DNA of 5,451 bases. Origin: Bacteroidota bacterium (GTDB taxonomy: Bacteria > Bacteroidota > Bacteroidia > Flavobacteriales > Flavobacteriaceae). This document shows, piece by piece, positions 1-5,451 of the stretch (positions are counted from its first letter, which is position 1; each line of letters opens with the position of its first letter). The translations under genes were made by a program, and so were the position numbers. A model generated the notes under the pieces. It was not told where the DNA came from. It saw only the letters and a list, made by a program, of their open reading frames with translations, and made no database searches. The stretch spans positions 1 through 5,451 of the forward strand of contig SMXJ01000174.1 in the NCBI GenBank assembly GCA_004356305.1, read 5' to 3'.

Positions 1-7
1 AATAGTT

Positions 8-673
8 TTAGTGTGGAAGCTGATTTAAGTGCAGGTACAAGGCGATGAAAATAAAACCGAGAGGAATGACAATCGCGAAGATTCTTGAGAAAACGGTTAA
101 CATTTTAGAGTATTTATTATTCAATCCAACACTTTGAAAAGACGAAGCAAATCCATGCCACAAGTGCATTGCCAATAGCACAAATGCAAATACATACAAT
201 CCAACACGAACCGGACTTTCAAATTTGCGTACTGTCTCCGCGTAATATCTGGTTGGATCTTCCGGGTGGGTCTCGATGTATTTGTGAATTAGCTCAGGAA
301 TCCAGAAATCGTAAAAGTGCAGACCTAAAAAGGCTAAGATCACCAATCCCGAAATAAGCATATTTCTAGACGCCCAACTCGCATTGGTGCCGCCTTTGAA
401 AGAAGAATATTTTATGTCACGGGCGTTCCGGTTTTTAACTTCTAGGATAAAGCCCATCACGAAGTGGAACACAACTCCAAATAGTAAAACAGGTTGTAAT
501 AGTCCTTGCACCAAACCATTTGTTCCCATAAAATGAGACCAGCTATTGAAGGTGTCGGGCGCAATTACCGTTGTTAAATTTATAGTGAAATGCTGAGCCA
601 AGAAAAAAACTAGAAACAAGCCTGAAAGCGCCATAGCTACTTTACGGGCTATGGAAGAAGAGATGATTCCCAT
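8..673 (-). CDS. sdhC: Succinate dehydrogenase cytochrome b558 membrane subunit
   Basis: This is the membrane anchor and haem-bearing subunit of complex II (succinate:quinone oxidoreductase), which passes electrons from succinate oxidation by SdhA/SdhB to the membrane quinone. The 221 residues form about five hydrophobic helices (roughly 11-30, 59-78, 103-124, 157-177 and 192-215), the layout of the single-subunit, dihaem SdhC/FrdC type of Bacillus and Wolinella. Candidate axial haem histidines lie in the first four helices: H28 (AQHF), H70 (VFHF), H119 (GLHF) and H170 (AMHLWH, with H173 nearby). H28 and H70 have the same numbers as two known haem ligands of Bacillus subtilis SdhC. The start is supported by an AAAGGA box 8 bases upstream and a good promoter. 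The gene ends 7 bases inside the left edge, so the flavoprotein and iron-sulfur subunit genes expected downstream are not visible. Whether it works as a dehydrogenase or a fumarate reductase cannot be told from this subunit alone. Confidence 0.95.
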   Translation of the reverse strand: MGIISSSIARKVAMALSGLFLVFFLAQHFTINLTTVIAPDTFNSWSHFMGTNGLVQGLLQPVLLFGVVFHFVMGFILEVKNRNARDIKYSSFKGGTNASWASRNMLISGLVILAFLGLHFYDFWIPELIHKYIETHPEDPTRYYAETVRKFESPVRVGLYVFAFVLLAMHLWHGFASSFQSVGLNNKYSKMLTVFSRIFAIVIPLGFIFIALYLHLNQLPH

Positions 674-681
674 TATGGTTT

Positions 682-687
682 TCCTTT
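682..687 (-). promoter_or_regulatory. Shine-Dalgarno-like site of sdhC
   Basis: On the minus strand the sequence reads AAAGGA followed by 8 bases and then the ATG of sdhC. Purine-rich Shine-Dalgarno sites are often weak or absent in Bacteroidetes, and neither other large gene in this window has a clear one. It supports the chosen start. Confidence 0.5.
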
Positions 688-704
688 CAAAAAATTAGGT
701 GCCA

Positions 705-736
705 CAAAAGTACGGCTAGAAAGGTTTTTCGCCAAA
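705..736 (-). promoter_or_regulatory. Bacteroidetes-type promoter of sdhC
   Basis: On the minus strand a -33 TTTG (plus positions 733-736) is followed after 20 bases by TACTTTTG (705-712), an exact match to the Bacteroidetes -7 consensus TAnnTTTG. The -7 element lies about 31 bases before the sdhC start, implying a short 5' leader of about 25 bases. That both boxes occur at the usual spacing is seen directly. That they act as a promoter is inferred from the known consensus. Confidence 0.72.
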
Positions 737-861
737 CAATATCTTCGGTTTTACTTCCTATTTAGAACTGTTTAAAATATAGGTTGAATATCCTGAAAAT
801 TTCTATATTTTACCTTTTAACTTATTTATAAATGTCTAATTAAACTAAAATATAACCTTAT
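737..861. other. AT-rich intergenic spacer, no feature recognised
   Basis: This is a strongly AT-rich stretch between the sdhC promoter and the leader-like sequence of the small ORF. Both strands are dense in stop codons. No good TAnnTTTG promoter for the rightward ORF, no RNA gene and no convincing hairpin was found. Confidence 0.5.
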
Positions 862-909
862 AAAAAAATTACTTATTATCTGTTCTTATTTGCGGTTATT
901 ATGCTTTAA
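862..909 (+). other. Signal-peptide-like leader ending in a stop codon, possible relic
   Basis: Read in the same frame as the ORF at 916, this stretch translates as KKITYYLFLFAVIML followed by TAA (907-909). Two lysines and then an unbroken hydrophobic run is the shape of a Sec signal peptide or lipoprotein leader. No ATG, GTG or TTG precedes it in frame: the preceding codon is TAT and a TAA lies at 853-855. Shifted by one base, the same DNA gives another hydrophobic run with a cysteine (SYLRLLCFNQT) that ends at 917-919. The simplest reading is the decayed start of an exported protein whose remaining part is the downstream ORF. In AT-rich DNA, hydrophobic runs also arise by chance, so this is tentative. 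Confidence 0.3.
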
Positions 910-915
910 CCAAAC

Positions 916-1116
916 ATGAATGGGCAGAGAGCGGAATTGATTGAAGGAGCCACTCAGGATGTAGCTCCTAATACAAATGTTGAAATTCCTTTTACAGAAA
1001 CCTATATTGATGGGGCCTGGGGAACTTTAATTTATGATAACCCGCCTCATTTTAACGTTCCCGGAAGCCCAAATATCAGTTTATTGGAAGATAAGAGACA
1101 ATTTATTGTTGTTTAA
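916..1116 (+). CDS. Small hypothetical protein, possibly a remnant of a secreted protein
   Basis: I do not recognise this 66-residue product. Its composition is more gene-like than the DNA before it: base composition rises from very AT-rich to moderate at about 916, and codon use resembles that of the neighbouring genes. The C-terminal half is rich in Gly, Pro, Asn and aromatic residues (YIDGAWGTLIYDNPP, then FNVPGSPN), which suggests a beta-rich extracytoplasmic fold. There is no Shine-Dalgarno site and no clear promoter. An in-frame TAA lies only 6 bases upstream of the ATG, and before it comes a signal-peptide-like run at 862-906. The ORF may therefore be the body of a secreted protein or lipoprotein that lost its start, rather than an intact small gene. 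It converges on the large minus-strand gene and is followed at once by a strong terminator, as a real transcription unit would be. A genuine 66-residue cytoplasmic protein is the alternative. Confidence 0.42.
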   Translation: MNGQRAELIEGATQDVAPNTNVEIPFTETYIDGAWGTLIYDNPPHFNVPGSPNISLLEDKRQFIVV

Positions 1117-1120
1117 AATA

Positions 1121-1154
1121 AAATCGGGGTCTTTTATTGGACCTCGATTTTTTT
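1121..1154. terminator. Bidirectional intrinsic terminator between convergent genes
   Basis: AAATCGGGGTC (1121-1131) pairs with GACCTCGATTT (1140-1150) to give an 11-bp stem with one G-T wobble and an 8-base loop. On the plus strand it runs into seven Ts (1148-1154), and on the minus strand into TTTTATTTT (complement of 1115-1123). It can thus end transcription of both the small plus-strand ORF and the large minus-strand gene. The right arm and loop overlap the final codons and stop of the minus-strand gene, whose stop codon is at 1134-1136. Confidence 0.8.
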
Positions 1155-3980
1155 GTTGACCGATTTTCCGTCTACATTTAAATTAACAACGTATTCGCCT
1201 TTCGGTAAATAATACTTCCCATTGTCAGCCTTTTTTATTTTGTCTTCTCTCTTATCCATTGCCTTTTTACCTTTGGTAGAAAGGGTTAGGTCGTAGCTGG
1301 TAACATTAATACCTTTCACCCCTTCGTGCTGAAATTTCTGTAATTCCTTACCCTTTTCCGTCTCAATGGTGATGGTTATAGTTCCTTCGGAAGGAACATA
1401 ATACTGAATCGAAACGCCTGGCTCGAAGGGCTTTCCGAAAGAATTAAAACCCGTACTACCCCAGCGACGTGAAGCCCGAATGGGCTTGATATCGCCTACG
1501 ATCAAAGACGTATTGTTTTCCGAAGTGATCTGCTGAAGCAATGAAATATCACCGGTATAAATAGATCGTCCATGGGTGCCTAAAACAAGATGTTTTGCTT
1601 CCTGTTGAATTACCAGATCATGGAAGGCCACATTAGGCAATCCTTCAGAAAAGACCTCCCAACTCTCACCGCGATCCAGCGATACATAGGCTCCGTTATC
1701 GGTTCCCAAATAAAGCATATTTATATTTACCGGATCTTCTTTGATCACATTTACCGGTGAGGTAGGCAGGTTACTGCTGATACTTTTCCATGTTGCCCCA
1801 AAATCCTCACTCACATATACGTAAGGGGTGAAGTCATCCCAACGGTAACCATTCAAGGTTACGTACACTCGCGATTTTTTATGACTTGAAGCTATTAATC
1901 TGCTCACCCAAAGATCTTTTGGAAAGGTGTTGGAAATCTTCTGCCAATCGCTCCCCGAGTTTCGGGTTACATATACCAAGCCGTCATCACTTCCGGTATA
2001 GATCAAGCCGAATTCAAACGGCGATTCGCTGATACTCGTAAGGGTTCCATAGGCAACATTTCCTTTTTTTCCTCCCTGTGTCAAGTCGAAGGATATAGCA
2101 TCCCATTTGTCCCCTTGGTTCATACTGCGCATTAATTTGTTTCCTCCCATATATAAGATGTCCTGGTTATGAGAGCTCAGCAAAATTGGGGTTTGCCAGT
2201 TATATCGATAAGCATTCTCTCCAAGTTCGTGCTTAGGCTGAATATAGGTTTGATCTCCCGTCTTCCGATTCAATCGATAATAATTACCGAATTGAAATCC
2301 GGTGTAAACTATATTTGAATTACGCTCATCTATTTGAATATACATCCCGTCTCCACCCATGATAGACTCAAACGGATATTGACCACTTTGATGCCAGCGA
2401 ACATTTTCGGTATTGGTATGTGAACCCATCCACACCCCGTTATCTTGCAATCCGCCATAGACATTATAAGGTGTTTGGTTATCTACATTGACAGCATAAA
2501 ATTGCCCAACTGCCGGAGTATTGCATTTGATCCAGTTCTCGCCATCATCGTAAGAAATATTGACACCACCGTCATTTCCGTTGATCAAATGGCCGGGCAT
2601 TTCCGGATTGATCCAAAGTGCATGATGGTCTGCATGTACATTTGGGGCACTTAATGAAGTAAAGGTCTTGCCACCGTCTTCCGATTTTAAAATTGGAACT
2701 CCATAGATGTAAATTCCGTCGGCGTTCCCGGGTTCCACATGGATCTTTCCGAAATAATACCCATACGAATAATACACCCCATCCAAATGGCCCTCATGGG
2801 TTTTCTTCCAGGTTTTTCCTCCATTGGTGCTTAGGTATATTTCGGCACCGATCACAGGAGTATCAAACAACAAGGTATTGGCATCTTCCAAATAATTCGC
2901 AAGATCTATCGGTTCTACACTACCCTTTCGTACCATTTGTTTAACGTTCTCTGCCTGGTACTTTTTCTGGAATCCATTATTGCGCAGATAGTCGTTCAGC
3001 TTTTTATCATCCAAGGAAAGAAAGGTCTCTTTCGACATGGATTTAAAATCGTCTTTGGATAATATATCCTCGTCATCACTTTCTTTATCATCGTCTTTTC
3101 TTCGGAATTGACTATCGTGTATGGCATAGACGGTATTTTCGTCAACTACGGCCAGGCCAATACGGCCAATCCCTTCACCGCTTGGAAAACCGCTCCCCTC
3201 AGCAGTAATATTTGTCCATGTATTTCCGGCATCGATGCTTTTGTAAATAGCACTTCCCGCTCCACTTCCGCGGAAATTCCACGCTTTACGATCCTTGTCC
3301 CAGGAGGATGCATAAATAATATTAAAGTTATTGGGGTGAGCGTCCATTTCAATGATCCCGGTCTGATCATTGACGAATAATGTTCTGGTCCAGGTCTTTC
3401 CTCCATCCATCGTTTTAAAGACTCCCCGTTCCTCATTTTTCGAATACAAATGCCCAACAACACTTACTAAAACGTCATTGGGATTGTTTGGGTTGATAAT
3501 TATTTTACTGATATGGTGCGAATCTTTCAATCCCATATTCTGCCAGGTTTTCCCATCATCGGTAGATTTCAACAGGCCAATTCCCGAATAGGAGGACCTC
3601 GAAGAATTTACCTCCCCCGTGCCGACCCAAATAGTCCTGGCATCCCAATCTACAGCCAAACTCCCTACATTTTGGGTGGGGCTGCTATCAAAGATCGGGC
3701 TAAAAGATGTTCCGTTGTTTTTAGTATACCAAACCCCACCACTCGCGTAACCTACATAAAACTCGATCGGGTTGGATGGATTAACGGCAAAATCGACCAC
3801 ACGGCCACTCATCACCGTAGGGCCGATGCTTTTGAACGGAAGATTTTTAACTATTGAATTATTAGCGAGCTGTGCTTTTTGGTTCAGTCCTTGTTCCACC
3901 AGAACCGCTAAAGTGGCAGGCTGTTGGGCAAAAGATATGCAGGCTATAAAACTGAATACGAAAAGGATTCGATTTTTCAT
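1134..3980 (-). CDS. Secreted Asp-box (BNR/VPS10-like) beta-propeller protein
   Basis: This is an exported protein of 948 residues built mainly from sortilin/VPS10-like and BNR-type propeller repeats. Such proteins are often labelled 'glycosyl hydrolase', but no catalytic motif is visible here. An N-terminal signal peptide (1-18) fits signal peptidase I cleavage at SFA|QQ. I count eleven Asp-box motifs (S/T-x-D/N-x-G-x-x-W/F), starting near residues 86, 139, 190, 248, 384, 433, 476, 619, 672, 724 and 767. Between the fourth and fifth lies a charged, helix-like insertion (about 291-370). Conserved-looking signatures follow: HADHHALW (449-456), GNDGG (468-472), GGLQDNG (509-515) and GGDG (542-545). 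Residues from about 850 onward form a beta-rich C-terminal domain resembling FlgD/Ig-like modules and ending GEYVVNLNVDGKSVNKKIEVQ. This is reminiscent of type IX secretion C-terminal domains but lacks their usual PNP start. The start is supported by the signal peptide and a promoter 20-50 bases upstream. The gene appears monocistronic. Its substrate or binding partner is unknown. Confidence 0.9.
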   Translation of the reverse strand: MKNRILFVFSFIACISFAQQPATLAVLVEQGLNQKAQLANNSIVKNLPFKSIGPTVMSGRVVDFAVNPSNPIEFYVGYASGGVWYTKNNGTSFSPIFDSSPTQNVGSLAVDWDARTIWVGTGEVNSSRSSYSGIGLLKSTDDGKTWQNMGLKDSHHISKIIINPNNPNDVLVSVVGHLYSKNEERGVFKTMDGGKTWTRTLFVNDQTGIIEMDAHPNNFNIIYASSWDKDRKAWNFRGSGAGSAIYKSIDAGNTWTNITAEGSGFPSGEGIGRIGLAVVDENTVYAIHDSQFRRKDDDKESDDEDILSKDDFKSMSKETFLSLDDKKLNDYLRNNGFQKKYQAENVKQMVRKGSVEPIDLANYLEDANTLLFDTPVIGAEIYLSTNGGKTWKKTHEGHLDGVYYSYGYYFGKIHVEPGNADGIYIYGVPILKSEDGGKTFTSLSAPNVHADHHALWINPEMPGHLINGNDGGVNISYDDGENWIKCNTPAVGQFYAVNVDNQTPYNVYGGLQDNGVWMGSHTNTENVRWHQSGQYPFESIMGGDGMYIQIDERNSNIVYTGFQFGNYYRLNRKTGDQTYIQPKHELGENAYRYNWQTPILLSSHNQDILYMGGNKLMRSMNQGDKWDAISFDLTQGGKKGNVAYGTLTSISESPFEFGLIYTGSDDGLVYVTRNSGSDWQKISNTFPKDLWVSRLIASSHKKSRVYVTLNGYRWDDFTPYVYVSEDFGATWKSISSNLPTSPVNVIKEDPVNINMLYLGTDNGAYVSLDRGESWEVFSEGLPNVAFHDLVIQQEAKHLVLGTHGRSIYTGDISLLQQITSENNTSLIVGDIKPIRASRRWGSTGFNSFGKPFEPGVSIQYYVPSEGTITITIETEKGKELQKFQHEGVKGINVTSYDLTLSTKGKKAMDKREDKIKKADNGKYYLPKGEYVVNLNVDGKSVNKKIEVQ

Positions 3981-4000
3981 TTGGTTGTTATTTAGGATTG

Positions 4001-4031
4001 GAAAAGTACAGAATCACCCAAATACGTCAAA
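4001..4031 (-). promoter_or_regulatory. Promoter of the Asp-box protein gene
   Basis: On the minus strand TTTG (plus 4028-4031) is followed after 19 bases by TACTTTTC (4001-4008), one mismatch from the Bacteroidetes -7 consensus TAnnTTTG. The -7 box ends 20 bases before the ATG at 3980, so the 5' leader would be very short. No Shine-Dalgarno site is seen. Confidence 0.62.
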
Positions 4032-4045
4032 ATATTTTTGGGAAG

Positions 4046-4077
4046 TTTAACAGAACATTCGATTTTCAGTACTTTTG
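4046..4077 (+). promoter_or_regulatory. Promoter of the Xaa-Pro aminopeptidase gene
   Basis: TACTTTTG at 4070-4077 matches the Bacteroidetes -7 consensus TAnnTTTG exactly. Twenty bases upstream is TTTA (4046-4049), one mismatch from the -33 TTTG. The start codon lies 21 bases after the -7 box, which supports initiation at 4099. This promoter is back-to-back with that of the divergent gene, with 14 bases between the two -33 boxes. Confidence 0.65.
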
Positions 4078-4098
4078 AAAAAATAAGCTTTACAGATC

Positions 4099-5391
4099 AT
4101 GAAATACCAACCCATAGACAACAATCTCTATATAATAAACCGGCACAATTTTATGGCGAAAATGAAGCCAGGTAGTTTGGCTGTTTTCAATAGTAATGAC
4201 ATGTATCCCATAAGTGCGGATAGTACGATGCCATTCGAACAAGCCAGAGATATTTTATATTTAAGCGGTGTGGATCAGGAAGAAAGCATATTGGTATTAT
4301 TCCCCGATGCGCCGGATACAAAACATAAAGAGATGCTGTTCTTACGGGAAACCAACGAGCAAATTGCGGTTTGGGAAGGAGCGAAATTGACTAAAGAAGG
4401 CGCTGTAGAGACCAGCGGTATTAAATCGGTTTATTGGTTAAGTGAATTCGATAAGGTGTTCTATGAGGTTATGACGCAGGTGGATACCATTTACTTCAAC
4501 ACCAACGAACACTACCGCGCCAATATAGAAACCGAAACTCGCGAATCCCGGTTTATCAAGGAGACAAAGGATAAATTTCCGGCGCATAGTTGTGCAAAGA
4601 GCAATCCTATCTTACAACGCCTCCGTTCTGTGAAAGATCCGATCGAGATCGACCTCATGCAAACCGCTTGCGACATTAGTGAAAAAGGGTTTCGGCGTGT
4701 GCTTGCATTTGTAAAACCGGGAGTTTGGGAATTCGAAATTGAAGCGGAATATATGCACGAATTCCTGGGTAATCGTTCTAAGAAATTTGCCTATACCCCC
4801 ATTATCGCTAGTGGAAACAATGCTAATGTGCTACACTATATCGAGAACAACCAACAATGTAATGATGGCGATCTTATCTTAATGGACGTGGGTGCCGAAT
4901 ATGCGAATTACAGTAGCGACATGACCAGAACCATTCCGGTAAACGGAAAATTCACACAACGGCAACGTGAGGTGTATGATGCAGTCAACCGGGTGAAGAA
5001 TTCGGCTACAAAAATGCTGGTGCCAGGGACCTATTGGAAAGAATACCATGTGGAAGTTGGTAAAATAATGACTTCTGAATTATTGGGTCTCGGACTTCTC
5101 GACAAAGCCGACGTTAAAAACGAAGACCCGGATTTGCCCGCCTATAAAAAATACTTTATGCATGGAACTTCTCACCACATGGGATTGGATACGCACGATT
5201 ATGGTCTCCTTTGGGAGCCAATGCAAGAGGGCAATGTATTTACAGTAGAACCCGGAATTTATATTCCTGAGGAAGGGTTTGGAATTCGATTGGAAGACGA
5301 TGTAGTGATCCAAAAGAATGGAGATCCGTTCAACTTGATGCGCAACATTCCTATAGAAAGCGAAGAGATTGAGGAATTAATGAATAGTTGA
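4099..5391 (+). CDS. pepP: Xaa-Pro aminopeptidase (M24B, AMP_N plus pita-bread domain)
   Basis: This cytoplasmic dinuclear metallopeptidase removes the N-terminal residue from peptides with proline in second position (aminopeptidase P). Its 430 residues are close to the 441 of Escherichia coli PepP. The N-terminal AMP_N domain covers about 7-140 and the pita-bread M24 catalytic domain about 180-420. All five metal ligands can be placed: D263 (LMDVGAEY), D274 (SSDMTRT), H359 (HGTSHHMGLDTHD), E384 (FTVEPG) and E399 (GIRLED). The auxiliary histidines H246 (NVLHY), H355 and H366 and the arginine R397 are also present, so it is expected to be active. There is no signal peptide or membrane segment. 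A later ATG at 4153 would cut the start of the N-terminal domain and lies much farther from the promoter, so 4099 is preferred. The gene diverges from the Asp-box protein gene and appears to be transcribed alone. No terminator is visible in the 60 bases after it. Prolidase is a less likely alternative, given the AMP_N domain and overall resemblance to PepP. Confidence 0.95.
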   Translation: MKYQPIDNNLYIINRHNFMAKMKPGSLAVFNSNDMYPISADSTMPFEQARDILYLSGVDQEESILVLFPDAPDTKHKEMLFLRETNEQIAVWEGAKLTKEGAVETSGIKSVYWLSEFDKVFYEVMTQVDTIYFNTNEHYRANIETETRESRFIKETKDKFPAHSCAKSNPILQRLRSVKDPIEIDLMQTACDISEKGFRRVLAFVKPGVWEFEIEAEYMHEFLGNRSKKFAYTPIIASGNNANVLHYIENNQQCNDGDLILMDVGAEYANYSSDMTRTIPVNGKFTQRQREVYDAVNRVKNSATKMLVPGTYWKEYHVEVGKIMTSELLGLGLLDKADVKNEDPDLPAYKKYFMHGTSHHMGLDTHDYGLLWEPMQEGNVFTVEPGIYIPEEGFGIRLEDDVVIQKNGDPFNLMRNIPIESEEIEELMNS

Positions 5392-5451
5392 TCTGTGAAT
5401 AATATCTCGTCAATTTAAATCGGAGTCTAAATAGTATCTCATACAGGAATA

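Noticed and set aside
169..357. A 62-codon plus-strand frame inside sdhC
   Set aside because: It is antisense to conserved membrane helices of sdhC and has no recognisable content.
774..863. Near-inverted repeat TATAGGTT / AACCTTATA and direct repeat AAAATATA in the spacer
   Set aside because: The arms are short, imperfect, about 65 bases apart and lie in very AT-rich DNA, where such matches are expected by chance.
3146..3463. A 105-codon minus-strand frame within the large gene
   Set aside because: It lies in another frame of the same strand over three Asp-box regions and reads as an out-of-frame shadow. There is no evidence of frameshifting.
3939..3980. Possible lipoprotein signal (FIAC, cysteine 14) in the large protein
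   Set aside because: Phenylalanine at -3 fits the lipobox poorly and the leader would be only 13 residues. Signal peptidase I cleavage at SFA|QQ is a better fit and is common in this group.
1134..3980. Assigning the Asp-box protein as a sialidase
   Set aside because: Asp-boxes alone are not diagnostic. The FRIP motif and catalytic arginine triad context of sialidases were not seen, and the repeat number and signatures fit VPS10/sortilin-like propellers better.
2445..4050. Several plus-strand open frames of 69-114 codons inside the large minus-strand gene
   Set aside because: They are fully covered by a 948-residue protein with clear repeats and a signal peptide. Their translations are low-complexity or unlike any family and lack promoters or ribosome binding sites.
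4153..4155. Alternative start codon for pepP
   Set aside because: It would drop 18 residues that lead into the N-terminal domain, and the predicted promoter is positioned for the ATG at 4099.
5080..5313. A 77-codon minus-strand frame inside pepP
   Set aside because: It is antisense to the catalytic domain holding three of the metal ligands, and shows no recognisable protein features.
5392..5451. Possible terminator or further gene after pepP
   Set aside because: No stem with a T-run and no start of a credible ORF could be seen in the 60 bases available.

Overview
The window reads as chromosomal DNA from a member of the Bacteroidetes, most likely family Flavobacteriaceae. The evidence is a cytochrome b558-type succinate dehydrogenase membrane subunit, a large secreted Asp-box (BNR/VPS10-like) protein with a typical 'SFA-QQ' signal cleavage site, and an M24 Xaa-Pro aminopeptidase of the form common in Flavobacteriales. 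AT-rich intergenic DNA and promoters matching the Bacteroidetes -33 TTTG / -7 TAnnTTTG pattern agree with this. I see no insertion sequence, phage gene, tRNA, rRNA or CRISPR array.

Layout: positions 8-673 (minus) hold a complete sdhC with its own promoter just upstream. Its partners sdhA and sdhB would be expected beyond the left edge. Positions 674-915 are a very AT-rich spacer holding the sdhC promoter and, at its right end, a translated stretch resembling a signal peptide that is closed by a stop codon. Positions 916-1116 (plus) are a 66-codon ORF of unknown function, in the same frame as that stretch. It may be a small gene or the remainder of a decayed secreted protein. A strong hairpin at 1121-1150, flanked by T-runs in both directions, separates it from the convergent large gene.

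Positions 1134-3980 (minus) encode a 948-residue exported beta-propeller protein with eleven Asp-box motifs and a lysine/aspartate-rich helical insertion. A 118-bp divergent intergenic region (3981-4098) carries two back-to-back promoters. Positions 4099-5391 (plus) encode a complete cytoplasmic Xaa-Pro aminopeptidase with all five metal ligands present. The last 60 bases show no recognisable feature.

Functionally this looks like a housekeeping neighbourhood: respiration, proline-peptide turnover and an exported protein of uncertain role. Nothing ties the three large genes into one pathway. The least explained element is the small ORF with the interrupted signal-like leader. I found no convincing new biological system here.
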